From Citrobacter sp. Awk 4 (GTDB lineage: Bacteria; Pseudomonadota; Gammaproteobacteria; Enterobacterales; Enterobacteriaceae), in the NCBI RefSeq assembly GCF_028069725.1, contig NZ_JANEWG010000010.1:1-64000 (forward strand): DNA of 64,000 nt, given 5' to 3'. Made by a program: the position numbers and the translations under genes. A model generated the notes under the pieces. The model was not told the DNA's origin. It made no database searches and was given only the letters and a program-made list of their open reading frames with translations. Shown here in pieces: positions 50,086-61,893 of this stretch (position 1 is the first letter of the stretch; every line of letters begins with the position of its first letter).

Positions 50086-50250
50086 GTTAAATATCCCGAA
50101 CTATTCATCTTTAATGCAGACTATAGCGCGGCAAAATCATTAGCGGAAATTGATAATTTTAATCACAGATTAGAGGAATTAATGGAAAGAGGAGAAAATC
50201 CAGGACAGCAGCGAATGCTTGATACGGGCCACGAAAGTGTGTCTTTGTCG

Positions 50251-50275
50251 ACCTGATGGCGCAGCGCCATCAGGT
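50251..50275 (-). terminator. perfect palindromic hairpin downstream of mscS
   Basis: ACCTGATGGCGC and GCGCCATCAGGT are 12-bp perfect arms around one base, 19 bp after the mscS stop. There is no U tract, so it may be a REP-like stabiliser and not an efficient terminator. Confidence 0.5.
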
Positions 50276-50293
50276 CATACGCGAAGGTAAAAA

Positions 50294-51154
50294 TTACTCT
50301 GCTACGCTCTCTTTCACGCGCTTGAAGTTGACGTCCATTTTTGGTGACGGGAAGCGAATACCCTGCGCATCAAACTCACGTTTAATGCGCTCCAGCACAT
50401 CCCAATACACCTCTTGCAGATCGCTGCTGTTGCTCCAGACACGCACCACGAAATTAATCGATGACGCGCCCAGTTCATTCAGGCGTACCGTCATTTCACG
50501 GTCTTTCAGAATACGGTCTTCAGACTGAATAATATCGGTCAGGATCTTTTTCACCTGATCAATATCGGCGTCATAGGTCACGCTGATCATAAATTCGTTA
50601 CGACGAACCGGCTCACGGGAAAAGTTAATAATGTTCCCGGCGATGATTTTACCGTTCGGGATCACCACGATCTTACCGTCCACGGAACGCAGGGTGGTGG
50701 AGAAAATCTGCACGTTAAGTACCGTTCCCGCAACGCCACCCAGATCCACATACTCACCCGCACGGAACGGACGGAACATTACCAGCAATACCCCAGCCGC
50801 GAGGTTAGACAACGAGCCCTGCAACGCCAGACCAACGGCTAAACCTGCGGCACCCAGTACCGCAATGACAGAGGCAGTCTGAACCCCAACGCGCCCCAGT
50901 GCCGCAATTAGCGTAAAGGCGATAATACCGTAACGTACCAGCGCAGAGAGAAAGTCAGCGACTGTCGAATCAATTTGGCGCGCGACCATCAGACGGTTCA
51001 CAGTATTCGACACGATACGCGCCACGATCATCCCGACGATAATGATCGCGATAGCTGCAACGATGTTAACGGCATAACTCAGCAGTAATGCCTGGTTGCG
51101 AATCAGCCAGGTGCCTGCACCGTTAATGCTGTCGACAACATTGAGATCTTCCAT
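50294..51154 (-). CDS. mscS: small-conductance mechanosensitive channel MscS
   Basis: A 286-residue heptameric inner-membrane channel that releases solutes on osmotic downshock. Three N-terminal membrane helices are followed by the pore-lining TM3 ([19 protein letters not shown], then a Gly-rich bend) and a cytoplasmic cage domain. Matches E. coli MscS (YggB). Follows fbaA. Confidence 0.97.
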   Translation of the reverse strand: MEDLNVVDSINGAGTWLIRNQALLLSYAVNIVAAIAIIIVGMIVARIVSNTVNRLMVARQIDSTVADFLSALVRYGIIAFTLIAALGRVGVQTASVIAVLGAAGLAVGLALQGSLSNLAAGVLLVMFRPFRAGEYVDLGGVAGTVLNVQIFSTTLRSVDGKIVVIPNGKIIAGNIINFSREPVRRNEFMISVTYDADIDQVKKILTDIIQSEDRILKDREMTVRLNELGASSINFVVRVWSNSSDLQEVYWDVLERIKREFDAQGIRFPSPKMDVNFKRVKESVAE

Positions 51155-51299
51155 TCACTATTCCTTTTTTGCTTACCCAAACGGGAAAATAAAGCCGGTC
51201 CCAAAAGACTGGCAGTCTGACAAGGGTAAACAAAAAAGACGAATTCTGCCAAATTGATCACATTTTTTGTACTGACAACATCCTGAATTCGCCATAAAA

Positions 51300-51321
51300 A
51301 AGGCCCGCAAAAGCGGGCCTT
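51300..51321 (-). terminator. terminator of the epd-pgk-fbaA operon
   Basis: AAGGCCCGC-TTTT-GCGGGCCTT stem followed on the minus strand by TTTTTTA, 22 bp after the fbaA stop. Confidence 0.92.
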
Positions 51322-51343
51322 ATGTCATACAGAATAGCTTACA

Positions 51344-52423
51344 TTACAGAACATTAACCGCGTTCAGTTCAGTGAAAGCCTGCTCGAGACGGGTGATCAT
51401 GGTTGCCTGACCAGCACGCAGCCATACGCGCGGATCGTAGTATTTCTTGTTCGGCTGATCTTCGCCTTTCGGGTTGCCCAATTGGCCCTGCAGGTAAGCT
51501 TCATTCGCTTTGTAGTAGTTCAGAACACCTTCCCAGGTCGCCCATTGGGTGTCGGTATCGATGTTCATTTTCACTACGCCGTAGCTTACGGAGTCTTTGA
51601 TTTCCTGAGCAGTAGAACCGGAACCGCCGTGGAAGACGAAGTTCAGGCTGTTGTGCGGCAGGTTGTGTTTCTTAGAAACATAGTCCTGAGAATCGCGCAG
51701 GATGGTCGGAGTCAGAACCACGTTACCTGGTTTGTAGACACCGTGTACGTTACCGAAGGAAGCGGCGATGGTGAAACGCGGGCTGATTTTGCTCAGCTCG
51801 GTGTATGCGTAATCAACGTCTTCCGGCTGGGTGTACAGTGCAGAAGCGTCCATGTGGCTGTTGTCCACGCCATCTTCTTCACCACCGGTGCAACCCAGTT
51901 CGATTTCCAGGGTCATGCCGATTTTGGACATGCGCGCCAGGTATTTGGAGCAGATTTCGATGTTCTCTTCCAGAGACTCTTCAGACAGGTCGATCATGTG
52001 AGAAGAGAACAGCGGCTTGCCGGTAGCAGCAAAGTGTTTTTCACCCGCGTCCAGCAGACCGTCGATCCACGGCAGCAGTTTCTTCGCGCAGTGGTCAGTG
52101 TGCAGGATAACCGGAACACCGTAGTGTTCAGCCATCTGATGAACGTGATGCGCACCAGAGATAGCACCCAGGATTGCTGCGCCCTGAGGAATGTCAGACT
52201 TCACGCCTTTACCCGCGATGAAGGAAGCACCACCGTTAGAGAACTGAACGATAACCGGCGCTTTTACTTTTGCAGCGGTTTCCAGAACGGCGTTGATGGA
52301 GTCGGTACCGACGCAGTTAACTGCTGGCAGAGCGAAGTTGTTTTCTTTTGCTACCTGGAACACTTTCTGTACGTCATCACCAGTGATTACGCCTGGTTTT
52401 ACGAAATCAAAAATTTTAGACAT
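51344..52423 (-). CDS. fbaA: fructose-bisphosphate aldolase, class II
   Basis: A 359-residue zinc aldolase that splits fructose 1,6-bisphosphate. Zinc and catalytic residues appear in ILHTDHCAKKLLPW (His and Asp), LEIELGCTGGEEDGVD and FHGGSGS. Same length as E. coli FbaA. Last of epd-pgk-fbaA. Confidence 0.98.
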   Translation of the reverse strand: MSKIFDFVKPGVITGDDVQKVFQVAKENNFALPAVNCVGTDSINAVLETAAKVKAPVIVQFSNGGASFIAGKGVKSDIPQGAAILGAISGAHHVHQMAEHYGVPVILHTDHCAKKLLPWIDGLLDAGEKHFAATGKPLFSSHMIDLSEESLEENIEICSKYLARMSKIGMTLEIELGCTGGEEDGVDNSHMDASALYTQPEDVDYAYTELSKISPRFTIAASFGNVHGVYKPGNVVLTPTILRDSQDYVSKKHNLPHNSLNFVFHGGSGSTAQEIKDSVSYGVVKMNIDTDTQWATWEGVLNYYKANEAYLQGQLGNPKGEDQPNKKYYDPRVWLRAGQATMITRLEQAFTELNAVNVL

Positions 52424-52515
52424 GTTTCGTTGTCCTGTATCGTCGGGCCTTAGAAAATGGTGCGTGCTTGCGAAGCGCGCTGAAAATTGGGCAGGTTTCC
52501 CTGCCCTTAAATGAC

Positions 52516-53679
52516 TTACTTCTTAGCGCGCTCTTCGAGCATTGCTACTGCCGGCAGAACTTTGCCTTCCACGAATTCGAGGAACGCGCCGCCGCCAGTG
52601 GAAATGTAGGAGATCTTGTCGGAAATACCGAACAGATCGATAGCTGCCAGAGTGTCACCGCCGCCAGCGATGGAGAATGCTTCGCTGTCTGCAATGGCGT
52701 TAGCAACGATTTCAGTGCCTTTACGGAAGTTCGGGAATTCAAACACGCCCACCGGACCGTTCCACAGAATGGTTTTTGCATTCTTCAGGATTTCAGCCAG
52801 TTGCTGTGCAGAAGCATCACCGATATCCAGGATCTGCTCGTCTTCTTTAACGTCAGCAACAGATTTCAGGGTAGCAGCTGCAGATTCAGAGAACTCAGTC
52901 GCCACGCGAACGTCAGTCGGAACCGGGATGTCACAGGTGGTCAGCAGACGTTTTGCTTCATCAACCAGGTCAGCTTCGTACAGGGATTTGCCGACGTTGT
53001 GGCCTTGAGCAGCAACGAAGGTGTTCGCGATACCACCGCCAACAATCAGCTGGTCAGCGATTTTTGACAGAGAGTCCAGAACGGTCAGTTTGGTAGAAAC
53101 TTTAGAACCACCGACGATAGCCACCATCGGGCGAGCCGGTTCTTTCAGGGCTTTGCCCAGCGCGTCCAGTTCAGCGGCCAGCAGCGGGCCTGCGCACGCT
53201 ACGTCTGCGAATTTACCGATACCGTGAGTAGAAGCCTGTGCACGGTGTGCAGTACCGAAAGCGTCCATGACGAATACATCGCACAGTGCGGCATATTTTT
53301 TGGACAGCGCTTCGTCGTCTTTCTTCTCGCCTTTGTTGAAGCGAACGTTTTCCAGAACCACCAGCTCACCGGCAGCCACTTCAACACCGTCCAGGTAATC
53401 TTTAACCAGGCGTACTGGAGCAGACAGTTTGTCTTTCAGGTAGTTAACGACCGGCAGCAGAGAGAATTCTTCGTTGTACTCGCCTTCGGTAGGACGACCC
53501 AGGTGGGAAGTGACCATCACTTTTGCACCCTGCTTCAGGGCCAGTTCGATGGTTGGCAGGGAAGCACGGATACGCGCGTCGCTGGTTACTTTCCCTTCTT
53601 TAACTGGTACGTTCAGATCCGCACGGATAAAAACACGTTTACCAGCAAGATCCAGATCGGTCATCTTAATTACAGACAT
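52516..53679 (-). CDS. pgk: phosphoglycerate kinase
   Basis: A 387-residue monomeric kinase making ATP from 1,3-bisphosphoglycerate. N-terminal [11 protein letters not shown] and HLGRPTEGE bind the substrate, and [10 protein letters not shown] with STGGGAFLE close the nucleotide site. Preceded by epd (48 bp) and followed by fbaA. Confidence 0.98.
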   Translation of the reverse strand: MSVIKMTDLDLAGKRVFIRADLNVPVKEGKVTSDARIRASLPTIELALKQGAKVMVTSHLGRPTEGEYNEEFSLLPVVNYLKDKLSAPVRLVKDYLDGVEVAAGELVVLENVRFNKGEKKDDEALSKKYAALCDVFVMDAFGTAHRAQASTHGIGKFADVACAGPLLAAELDALGKALKEPARPMVAIVGGSKVSTKLTVLDSLSKIADQLIVGGGIANTFVAAQGHNVGKSLYEADLVDEAKRLLTTCDIPVPTDVRVATEFSESAAATLKSVADVKEDEQILDIGDASAQQLAEILKNAKTILWNGPVGVFEFPNFRKGTEIVANAIADSEAFSIAGGGDTLAAIDLFGISDKISYISTGGGAFLEFVEGKVLPAVAMLEERAKK

Positions 53680-53727
53680 GGTGAATCCTCTCGTTGATTC
53701 TTAAAGTTTTGCAAGCGCTCACGCGCC

Positions 53728-54747
53728 TTACCTGAAACCAATAGCAGCCATCGCTAACGTCGTGTCGAGCATCCGATTAGCAAAGCCCCATTCATTATCG
53801 CACCAGACCAGAGTCTTAATCAGGTGCGCACCACTCACGCGTGTTTGAGTCCCATCGACGATGGCACTGTGCGGGTCGTGGTTAAAATCTATCGAGACCA
53901 ACGGTAATTCCGTATAGTCAACTATACCATGAAATGCACCTTGTGCTGATTTTTGCAGCAACTGATTGACTTCATTGGCTTTTACTGGTTTTTTCACCGT
54001 CACGCTTAAGTCGATCGCCGTCACATTTATGGTCGGAACGCGAACAGCAATCGCTTCAAATCTATCGTTGAATTGCGGAAAAATTCGCGTAATACCGGCG
54101 GACAGTTTGGTATCCACCGGAATAATCGACTGGCTAGCGGCGCGCGTACGCCGCAGGTCAGGATGATACGCATCAATCACCTGCTGGTCGTGCATAGCCG
54201 AGTGGATCGTGGTGACGGTTCCGGACTCAATACCATAAGCATCATCCAACAACTTGATGACCGGAATAATGCAATTAGTCGTACAGGAGGCATTCGAGAC
54301 AATACGGTGTTCTGCCCGCAACTGTTCCTGATTCACGCCAAATACCACGGTGGCGTCGAGATCGTTGCTGCCAGGATGTGAAAAGAGCACTTTCTTTGCG
54401 CCAGCGGCGATATGTGCCTCGCCATGCTCGCGGTTGCCGTAGACGCCAGTGCAATCCAGCACAATATCAACACCCAGTTCACGCCAGGGAAGCGCGTCGA
54501 GAGTCCGTTCGTGCAAAATGCGAATAGCATCTTCACCGACGATGAGTTGATCGCGCTCCTGGCGAACATCCCATGCAAAACGTCCATGGCTGGTGTCATA
54601 TTTCAACAAATGCGCCATGCCCGCAGCATCCGCCAGCTCGTTGATTGCCACCACGGTGATTTCCGCCCGACGTCCGGATTCATACAAAGCACGAACCACA
54701 TTACGCCCGATGCGACCAAAGCCATTAATCGCTACGCGTACGGTCAT
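53728..54747 (-). CDS. epd: erythrose-4-phosphate dehydrogenase
   Basis: A 339-residue NAD-dependent dehydrogenase paralogous to GAPDH, making 4-phosphoerythronate for pyridoxal phosphate synthesis. [15 protein letters not shown] binds NAD and the catalytic Cys is in SNASCTTNC at about 155. It closely matches E. coli Epd, including [12 protein letters not shown]. First gene of the glycolytic operon. Confidence 0.97.
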   Translation of the reverse strand: MTVRVAINGFGRIGRNVVRALYESGRRAEITVVAINELADAAGMAHLLKYDTSHGRFAWDVRQERDQLIVGEDAIRILHERTLDALPWRELGVDIVLDCTGVYGNREHGEAHIAAGAKKVLFSHPGSNDLDATVVFGVNQEQLRAEHRIVSNASCTTNCIIPVIKLLDDAYGIESGTVTTIHSAMHDQQVIDAYHPDLRRTRAASQSIIPVDTKLSAGITRIFPQFNDRFEAIAVRVPTINVTAIDLSVTVKKPVKANEVNQLLQKSAQGAFHGIVDYTELPLVSIDFNHDPHSAIVDGTQTRVSGAHLIKTLVWCDNEWGFANRMLDTTLAMAAIGFR

Positions 54748-55122
54748 AGGTCTCCTGCAAGGCTATCCCGATTCAAATGAGGCTGACAGAGTAATCCAGC
54801 AAATCGTCGAGGAAAACCTTACCTGTCGCAAACTGCGACTGATTGATTATTTGTCGAACATTTAATCGACTGAAACGCTTCAGCTAGAATAAGCGAAACG
54901 AGGAATAAAAGGAATGATTGTCCAGCCAAAGAACGCAGTTATCTGACTTACGTCACATTTCGGCACCCACACACGTCGGTTTTATTCCATATTCCAGAAT
55001 TGCGAATAAGCGTAGCAAGATCTTTTCGTTGTCGCGTTAGCAATCCTGATTTATATCAGGAAGCGCAGCCACCAGCGTCTATGTTTTCAGCGTTACGTCC
55101 GAGTCTCAAAGTCCCCCAAAAT
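54748..55122. other. epd upstream region
   Basis: About 375 bp without a credible gene. It must contain the epd promoter (leftward). Toward the right it merges with the decayed PPC/ECF locus. I see no clear operator. Confidence 0.4.
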
Positions 55123-55206
55123 ATGACGACAACTCATCTCCCATCGTCTGAAGCACGGTTTTATGCGCTTCGTTTGCTTCCCGGTCCGGAAGTCTTCACA
55201 CAGTGA
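55123..55206 (+). pseudogene. truncated start of a DUF296/PPC-domain DNA-binding protein
   Basis: An ATG opens MTTTHLPSSEARFYALRLLP and continues GPEVFTQ before a stop after 28 codons. This is the conserved N-terminus of PPC/DUF296 proteins (ARFYALRLLPGxE), which normally run to about 140 residues. The rest is missing, and the next sequence already belongs to an ATPase relic. Related enterobacteria have an intact gene of this type in the epd-tktA interval; this is recalled, not tested. Confidence 0.6.
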
Positions 55207-55221
55207 CATGCGTTTATCAAT

Positions 55222-55651
55222 CAACACCAGCTGCGAGTAATGGCCGGGTTACTCTCCCCGTCATCCGCCTCCGTCCTCCTGCAGGGAAGACTGATTGCGC
55301 AACTGAAAAACCGGGAACGCGCCAAAGCGCCCGGCGTCCTGTTTCAGGAGGCCGAAAACCAACGGTTTCACAGCAAGGTGTCAGCCGAAGTTGCGCAACG
55401 CAGCGCCGTATGGTCGCTGTTGCAAGCCTTGAGGCAATGGCTCCTGCCATTCTGATGCTTGAGAACCCCGCCGGGACTTTGACGCGCACTGGCTGGCCGT
55501 CTTCGAAAACTGGCTCGCAGTTTGCCGCCAGCGGGGAGCGAGCGTGGTGGCGATTAGCCATGACGCAGCATTTACACAGCGTCACTTTCCACGTGTGGTT
55601 CGCCTTGAACAAGGTTATTTGTTAACCCCATCCCCGTTATCTTTCTCCTGA
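55222..55651 (+). pseudogene. decayed ATPase gene of an ECF-type (CbiO-like) ABC transporter
   Basis: Successive frames give LAGLL- and Q-loop-like sequence (GLLSPSSASVLLQG, then APGVLFQEAENQRFHSKV), a signature-region relic (QRRMVAVASLEAMAPAILML followed by ENPAG, a damaged Walker B/D-loop) and the end ISHDAAFTQRHFPRVVRLEQ with the H-loop His. Walker A and the stretch before the signature are lost, with at least two frame changes. It is a non-functional remnant co-oriented with the PPC fragment. Metal or vitamin import by the ancestral transporter is likely but unproven. Confidence 0.7.
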
Positions 55652-55660
55652 GTGCTCAAA

Positions 55661-55688
55661 AAAAACGGGCCGCCTGAGCGACCCGTTT
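55661..55688 (-). terminator. terminator of tktA
   Basis: AAACGGGTCGC and GCGGCCCGTTT-type stem (AAACGGG with CCCGTTT) followed on the minus strand by TTTTTTG, 18 bp after the tktA stop. Confidence 0.88.
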
Positions 55689-55706
55689 TTAACGAAAACA
55701 ACGTAA

Positions 55707-57698
55707 TTACAGCAGCGCTTTTGCTTTTGCAACTACGTTATCAACGGTGAAGCCGAACTCTTCGAACAGCAGCTCTGCAGGAGCAGACTCACCGAAGGTG
55801 GTCATGCCGACGATGGCACCGTTCAGGCCCACATATTTGAACCAGTAGTCTGCGATACCCGCTTCCACAGCAACACGTGCGGATACGGCTTTCGGCAGTA
55901 CGGACTCACGGTAAGCGGCATCCTGCTTGTCGAACGCGTCGGTAGACGGCATGGAAACCACGCGCGCCTTAACGCCTTCTGCAGACAGTTTGTCCCATGC
56001 GGCCACGGCCAGCTCAACTTCAGAACCGGTGGCGATAAGGATCAGCTCAGGCTGGCCCGCGCAATCTTTCAGCACATAACCACCACGAGCGATGTTCGCC
56101 AGTTGCTCAGCAGTACGATCCTGCTGCGCCAGGTTCTGACGGGAAAGGATCAGAGCGGTCGGGCCGTCCTGACGCTCAACGCCATATTTCCACGCTACTG
56201 CGGATTCAACCTGGTCACACGGACGCCATGTGGACATGTTCGGCGTGACGCGCAGAGAAGCCACCTGCTCTACCGGCTGGTGAGTCGGGCCATCTTCGCC
56301 CAGACCGATGGAGTCGTGGGTGTAGACCATTACCTGACGCTGTTTCATCAGCGCAGCCATACGTACGGCATTACGTGCGTATTCAACGAACATCAGGAAG
56401 GTCGAGGTGTACGGCAGGAAACCGCCGTGCAGGGAGATACCGTTGGCAATCGCGGTCATACCGAATTCACGTACACCGTAATGGATGTAGTTACCGGCAG
56501 TATCTTCGTTGATAGCCTTAGAACCAGACCACAGGGTCAGGTTAGACGGTGCCAGGTCAGCGGAGCCGCCGAGGAATTCTGGGAGCAGCGGACCAAATGC
56601 TTCGATCGCATTCTGAGACGCTTTACGGCTGGCGATTTTGGACGGGTTAGCCTGCAGTTTAGCGATGAATTCGTTCGCTTTCGCGTCGAAGTCAGACGGC
56701 ATTTCGCCTTTCATACGACGGGTGAATTCAGCAGCTTCCTGCGGGAAGGCTTTCGCGTAAGCGGCGAATTTTTCGTTCCATGCGGATTCTTTCGCCTGGC
56801 CTGCTTCTTTGGCATCCCACTGCGCGTAGATTTCAGACGGGATTTCGAACGGCGCGTATTTCCAGCCCAGTTGCTCACGGGTCAGTGCAATTTCTGCATC
56901 GCCCAGCGGCGCACCGTGGGAATCGTGCGTACCGGCTTTGTTCGGAGAACCGAAACCGATGATGGTTTTGCACATTAGCAGGGACGGCTTGTCGGTTACC
57001 GCACGCGCTTCTTCTACTGCGCGTTTAATCGCTTGTGCATCATGGCCATCAACACCACGCACCACGTGCCAGCCGTAGGCTTCGAAACGCTTAGCGGTAT
57101 CGTCGGTGAACCAGCCTTCAACATGACCATCGATAGAGATGCCGTTGTCGTCATAGAACGCGACCAGTTTACCCAGTTTCAGCGTACCGGCCAGGGAACA
57201 TACCTCATGAGAGATACCTTCCATCATGCAGCCGTCACCCATGAATGCATAGGTGAAGTGGTCAACGATGTCGTGACCCGGGCGGTTGAACTGCGCCGCC
57301 AGCGTTTTTTCTGCGATAGCCATACCGACTGCATTAGCAATACCCTGACCCAGCGGACCGGTGGTGGTTTCAACACCCGCGGTGTAACCCACTTCCGGGT
57401 GACCCGGGGTTTTGGAATGCAACTGACGGAAGTTCTGCAGCTCAGACATCGGCAGGTCATAACCGGTGAGGTGCAGCAGGCTGTAAATCAGCATGGAGCC
57501 GTGGCCGTTAGACAGCACGAAGCGGTCACGGTCAGCCCAGGCCGGGTTCTGCGGGTTGTGATTCAGGAAATCACGCCACAGGACTTCGGCAATGTCAGCC
57601 ATACCCATAGGGGCACCCGGATGACCGGATTTGGCTTTCTGTACTGCGTCCATGCTCAGCGCACGAATAGCATTGGCAAGCTCTTTACGTGAGGACAT
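55707..57698 (-). CDS. tktA: transketolase 1
   Basis: A 663-residue thiamine-diphosphate enzyme of the pentose phosphate pathway. The ThDP motif begins at [10 protein letters not shown], with HSKTPGHPE and [16 protein letters not shown] as substrate-binding histidine segments. Start at 57698 ([10 protein letters not shown]) as in E. coli, giving the same length. Divergent from loiP with a 281-bp gap. Confidence 0.98.
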   Translation of the reverse strand: MSSRKELANAIRALSMDAVQKAKSGHPGAPMGMADIAEVLWRDFLNHNPQNPAWADRDRFVLSNGHGSMLIYSLLHLTGYDLPMSELQNFRQLHSKTPGHPEVGYTAGVETTTGPLGQGIANAVGMAIAEKTLAAQFNRPGHDIVDHFTYAFMGDGCMMEGISHEVCSLAGTLKLGKLVAFYDDNGISIDGHVEGWFTDDTAKRFEAYGWHVVRGVDGHDAQAIKRAVEEARAVTDKPSLLMCKTIIGFGSPNKAGTHDSHGAPLGDAEIALTREQLGWKYAPFEIPSEIYAQWDAKEAGQAKESAWNEKFAAYAKAFPQEAAEFTRRMKGEMPSDFDAKANEFIAKLQANPSKIASRKASQNAIEAFGPLLPEFLGGSADLAPSNLTLWSGSKAINEDTAGNYIHYGVREFGMTAIANGISLHGGFLPYTSTFLMFVEYARNAVRMAALMKQRQVMVYTHDSIGLGEDGPTHQPVEQVASLRVTPNMSTWRPCDQVESAVAWKYGVERQDGPTALILSRQNLAQQDRTAEQLANIARGGYVLKDCAGQPELILIATGSEVELAVAAWDKLSAEGVKARVVSMPSTDAFDKQDAAYRESVLPKAVSARVAVEAGIADYWFKYVGLNGAIVGMTTFGESAPAELLFEEFGFTVDNVVAKAKALL

Positions 57699-57979
57699 TT
57701 TGACTCCAGATCGGATGATGAAGGCCATACCCTTAACGACTTGACGACCGCGCGTTTTGGGCTACGCCGGAAAAAAGTGCCAACAATGTAACCCAAGCCG
57801 CGTGCCATGTACATGGAGCATCCTTTTGCCGCTTCGGAAATCTCCTGAACACGCGCGTAAGTTGCGCAATCTGCTCGCTCATTTATATGAATTCTCTTTA
57901 TACTTTGTCTAAATTCCCTGCTCTTCAATCGCGGGTAATTTTAGATGATGGCAATAATCATTAACGTGGAATAATCACA

Positions 57980-58738
57980 ATGAAAATTCGTTCTGCATTA
58001 CTAGCCTGTGGAATTGCATTCGCTCTGACCGGTTGTCAGAACATGGATTCAGGCGGGCTGATGACGTCTGGTAGTGAAGCCTTACAGGCTTATAGCCTGA
58101 GTGATGCGCAGATCAAAACACTGAGCGACCAGGCATGTCAGGAGATGGACGGTAAAGCCACCATCGCGCCGGCCAGCAGTGAATACGCTAAACGTCTGAG
58201 CAAAATTGCTTCCGCGCTCGGTGACAACATCAACGGGCAGCCAGTGAACTACAAAGTGTACATGGCGAAAGACGTGAATGCGTTTGCGATGGCCAACGGC
58301 TGTATTCGTGTCTATAGCGGGCTGATGGATATGATGACCGACAACGAAGTCGAGGCGGTGATCGGGCACGAAATGGGGCACGTTGCGCTCGGCCACGTGA
58401 AGAAAGGGATGCAGGTTGCGCTGGGCACTAACGCCGTGCGCGTCGCCGCCGCATCGGCGGGCGGGATCGTCGGTAGCCTGTCACAATCGCAGTTGGGCGA
58501 TCTTGGCGAAAAACTGGTGAACTCGCAGTTCTCCCAGCGCCAGGAGTCCGAAGCGGATGACTATTCATACGATCTGTTGCGTAAACGCGGGATTAATCCA
58601 TTGGGGCTGGCCACCAGCTTTGAGAAACTGGCGAAGTTAGAAGCGGGCCGTCAAAGCTCAATGTTCGACGATCACCCTGCGTCTGCCGAACGTGCGCAAC
58701 ACATTCGCGATCGCATGTCGACGGACGGGATTAAGTAA
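57980..58738 (+). CDS. loiP: outer-membrane lipoprotein metalloprotease LoiP
   Basis: A 252-residue M48 peptidase (YggG). The signal peptide ends in the lipobox LTGC, and the zinc motif is VIGHEMGHVALGH. The downstream third ligand Glu is in RQESEADDYSYDLL. In E. coli it cleaves Phe-Phe bonds and interacts with YcaL/BepA partners. Followed by a REP cluster. Confidence 0.94.
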   Translation: MKIRSALLACGIAFALTGCQNMDSGGLMTSGSEALQAYSLSDAQIKTLSDQACQEMDGKATIAPASSEYAKRLSKIASALGDNINGQPVNYKVYMAKDVNAFAMANGCIRVYSGLMDMMTDNEVEAVIGHEMGHVALGHVKKGMQVALGTNAVRVAAASAGGIVGSLSQSQLGDLGEKLVNSQFSQRQESEADDYSYDLLRKRGINPLGLATSFEKLAKLEAGRQSSMFDDHPASAERAQHIRDRMSTDGIK

Positions 58739-58749
58739 CTCCTGAACTA

Positions 58750-58834
58750 TGCCGGATGGCGCCGTAATAACGCCTTATCCGGCCTACAAAACACACTGTC
58801 TGTAGGCCGGATTAGCGTCAGCGCCATCCGGCGC
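58750..58834. repeat. REP/BIME element between loiP and speB
   Basis: Two REP units in opposite orientation (GCCGGATGGCGCC ... CTTATCCGGCCTAC and GTAGGCCGGATT ... GCGCCATCCGGC) lie between convergent loiP and speB. Confidence 0.85.
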
Positions 58835-58843
58835 TACAAGCGA

Positions 58844-59764
58844 TTACTCGCCTTTCTTCGCCGCCTGAATATAGAGCATCTCTAACGCCAGGGTCGCCGC
58901 AGCCAGCGCGGTGATTTCAGACTGATCGTAGGCCGGAGCCACTTCGACCACGTCCATACCGACGATATTCAGATCTTTCAGACCGCGCACCAGCTTAATC
59001 GCGCGATCGGTGGTCAGACCGCCGATCACCGGAGTGCCGGTACCCGGCGCAAATGCCGGATCCAGCGCATCGATATCGAAAGTCAGATAAACCGGCATAT
59101 CACCCACAATCTGTTTCACTTGGGCAATGATGTCGTCCACGCCACGATCGTTGACCTGGCAGGCATCCAGCACGGTAAAACCATTGTCTTTGTCGAACTC
59201 GGTACGAATGCCGATCTGCACGGAGTGGTTCGGATCGATCAGACCTTCGTTCGGCGCGGTAAAGAACATGGTGCCGTGATCAAATTCGCAGCCGTTAGCG
59301 TAGGTGTCGGTATGCGCATCAAAATGCACCAGCGCCATTTTACCGAAGTGCTTCGCGTGCGCGCGCAGCAGCGGCAGCGTCACGAAGTGGTCGCCACCGA
59401 AGGAGAGCATACGTTTACCGGCGGAAAGCAGCTTTTCTGCGTGCGCCTGTAATTTCTCACTCATTTCGCGGGCATCGCCAAACGCATACACCAGATCGCC
59501 GCAATCTACGACGTTCAGACGTTCGCGCATGTCGAAGTTCCACGGGAAGCGGTTGTGCTCCCAGGCCAGGTTGGTCGATACCTGACGGATCGCCGCCGGA
59601 CCGTGACGACCGCCAGCACGACCAGACGTTGCCATATCAAACGGTACACCGGTAATCACCCAGTCGGCATCGCTGTCGTACGGCTGGAAGTTCATCGGAA
59701 GGCGTAAAAAACCAAACGCGTTAGATACCAGAGAGTTATCGTACTGATGACCTAAAGTGCTCAT
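58844..59764 (-). CDS. speB: agmatinase
   Basis: A 306-residue manganese ureohydrolase converting agmatine to putrescine and urea. Metal ligands are in [17 protein letters not shown] and [17 protein letters not shown]. Same length as E. coli SpeB. Follows speA by 144 bp with a terminator between. Confidence 0.97.
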   Translation of the reverse strand: MSTLGHQYDNSLVSNAFGFLRLPMNFQPYDSDADWVITGVPFDMATSGRAGGRHGPAAIRQVSTNLAWEHNRFPWNFDMRERLNVVDCGDLVYAFGDAREMSEKLQAHAEKLLSAGKRMLSFGGDHFVTLPLLRAHAKHFGKMALVHFDAHTDTYANGCEFDHGTMFFTAPNEGLIDPNHSVQIGIRTEFDKDNGFTVLDACQVNDRGVDDIIAQVKQIVGDMPVYLTFDIDALDPAFAPGTGTPVIGGLTTDRAIKLVRGLKDLNIVGMDVVEVAPAYDQSEITALAAATLALEMLYIQAAKKGE

Positions 59765-59796
59765 GTCCTGACCTCTTATAAAATCACTGTAAAAAA

Positions 59797-59835
59797 AATC
59801 CCCTCCGCGTCGTTAGGCCCGACGAGGAAGGGATT
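59797..59835 (-). terminator. terminator of speA
   Basis: On the minus strand AATCCCTTCCTCGTCGG pairs with CGACG and GGGGATT segments, followed by TTTTTTTT. It lies between speA and speB, so speB transcription is reduced or restarts. Confidence 0.85.
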
Positions 59836-59908
59836 GATTTGCATATCACGTATTGGGCGTAATTATCGCCGTTAAATTGCTCAGGTTCAAGTTAACCTGA
59901 CAGCAGCC

Positions 59909-61885
59909 TTACTCGTCTTCGAGGTAAGTATATCCGTAGAGTCCTGCTTCGAACTCTTCAAGGAACTGCTGTTGCAATCCATCATCCAGATCGGTCTGTT
60001 TTACCTGATCGCGGAAATGCGTCAGCAACGTGTTCGGATCCAGTTGTACATATTGCAGCATGTCCGCCACGGTATCGCCTTCATCAGACAGTTCAACTTC
60101 AACGCTGCCGTCCGGGAAGACAAACACATCAACCGCTTCGGTATCGCCGAACAGGTTATGCATATTGCCGAGGATCTCCTGATACGCACCGACCATAAAG
60201 AAGCCAAGCATTGGCGGATTCTCAGGATCGTATTCCGGCATCGGCATAGTGGTGGCAATACCGTCACCGTCGATGTAGTGATCGATCGCACCGTCGGAAT
60301 CACAGGTAATGTCCAGCAACACCGCACGACGTTCTGGAACCTGATCCAGCCCTTCCAGCGGCAGAACCGGGAACAGCTGGTCGATCCCCCAGGCATCCGG
60401 CATTGACTGGAACAGCGAGAAGTTGACGTACATTTTGTCCGCCATACGTTCTTGCAGTTCGTCGATGATCGGGCGATGTGCGCGGTTCTGCGGGTCCAGC
60501 TGTTTCTGCACTTCGTGACACATGCTGAGGTAAAGCTGTTCCGCCCACGCGCGCTCTTGCAGGCTAAAGGTGCCTGAAGAGTAACCGACGTGGATATCGT
60601 GCAGGTCCATCTGGCTGTCGTGCAGCCATTCACGCAATGAGCGACGGGTGCCCGGCTCGTGCATCTCCTGCCAGGTTTCCCACATGCTTTGCAGCGCGCG
60701 CTGAGCATCTTCGCCAGGTGCCGTAGGTTCGGTATATTCGTTACGCTCAACGCCGATGATGTTGGAAACCAGCACGGTGTGGTGTGCCGTTACCGCACGC
60801 CCGGATTCGGTGATCACCGTCGGGTGCGGCAGGCCGTTCTCTTCACACGCATCGCCAATCGCCCAGATGATGTTATTGGCGTATTCATTCAGGCCATAGT
60901 TAACGGAACAGTCAGACTGCGAGCGAGTTCCTTCGTAATCCACGCCCAGACCGCCGCCGACGTCGAAGCACTGAATATTGACGCCCAACTTGTGCAGTTC
61001 AACGTAGAATCGCGCGGATTCGCGTACTCCGGTCGCGATGTCGCGGATGTTCGCCATCTGGGAACCAAGATGGAAGTGCAGCAGTTGCAGACTGTCCAGA
61101 CGCCCGGCCTCACGCAGGGTTTCAACCAGCTGCAATACCTGGGTCGCCGCCAGACCGAACTTGGATTTTTCACCGCCAGAGGACTGCCATTTGCCGGAGC
61201 CTTGTGACGCCAGACGCGCACGCACGCCCAGACGCGGGATCACGTTCAGACGCTCGGCTTCATCCAGAACAATGGCGATTTCTGACATTTTCTCAATGAC
61301 CAGATAGACCTTATGGCCCAACTTCTCGCCGATCAACGCCAGACGGATATATTCACGGTCTTTGTAGCCGTTACAGACGATCACGCTGCGGGTCATTCCG
61401 GCATGCGCCAGAACCGCCATCAGCTCCGCTTTAGAACCCGCTTCCAGCCCCAGCGGCTCGCCGGAATGGATCAGCGATTCAATCACGCGACGGTGCTGGT
61501 TAACTTTGATCGGGTAAACGAGGAAGTAGTCGCCGTTGTAACCGTAGGATTCACGCGCACGTTTGAACGCAGCGTTAATCGAACGCAGACGGTGTTGCAG
61601 GATCTGCGGGAAGCAGAACAATGCAGGCAGACGCTGGCCTTGCGCTTCACGCGCTTTTACCAGTTTGGCAAGATCGACGCGCGCTTCGGGTACGTCCGGA
61701 TCCGGGCACACGCTAATGTGTCCCAGTTCATTGACGTCGTAGTAGTTATTGCCCCACCAGGCAATATTGTAAGTACGCAGCATCTTGCTGGCTTCCTGGG
61801 AACTCATTGCAACCTCCTGCATGGAGCGTAGTACACCCTGTCCGCCTGCTGACGAAGGCGAACCCATAGACATGTCGTCAGACAT
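59909..61885 (-). CDS. speA: biosynthetic arginine decarboxylase
   Basis: A 658-residue PLP enzyme of fold type III making agmatine from arginine. PLP Lys is in [10 protein letters not shown] (about 127), the phosphate-binding [10 protein letters not shown] follows, and a late Cys-bearing [14 protein letters not shown] closes the site. Near-identical to E. coli SpeA. Starts eight bases after the small gene yqgB. Confidence 0.98.
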   Translation of the reverse strand: MSDDMSMGSPSSAGGQGVLRSMQEVAMSSQEASKMLRTYNIAWWGNNYYDVNELGHISVCPDPDVPEARVDLAKLVKAREAQGQRLPALFCFPQILQHRLRSINAAFKRARESYGYNGDYFLVYPIKVNQHRRVIESLIHSGEPLGLEAGSKAELMAVLAHAGMTRSVIVCNGYKDREYIRLALIGEKLGHKVYLVIEKMSEIAIVLDEAERLNVIPRLGVRARLASQGSGKWQSSGGEKSKFGLAATQVLQLVETLREAGRLDSLQLLHFHLGSQMANIRDIATGVRESARFYVELHKLGVNIQCFDVGGGLGVDYEGTRSQSDCSVNYGLNEYANNIIWAIGDACEENGLPHPTVITESGRAVTAHHTVLVSNIIGVERNEYTEPTAPGEDAQRALQSMWETWQEMHEPGTRRSLREWLHDSQMDLHDIHVGYSSGTFSLQERAWAEQLYLSMCHEVQKQLDPQNRAHRPIIDELQERMADKMYVNFSLFQSMPDAWGIDQLFPVLPLEGLDQVPERRAVLLDITCDSDGAIDHYIDGDGIATTMPMPEYDPENPPMLGFFMVGAYQEILGNMHNLFGDTEAVDVFVFPDGSVEVELSDEGDTVADMLQYVQLDPNTLLTHFRDQVKQTDLDDGLQQQFLEEFEAGLYGYTYLEDE

Positions 61886-61893
61886 AGCGAACC

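Noticed and set aside
50065..50256. 63-codon plus-strand frame between argO and mscS
   Set aside because: It starts inside argO, lacks a ribosome-binding site and shows no known family; it more likely spans the argO control region.
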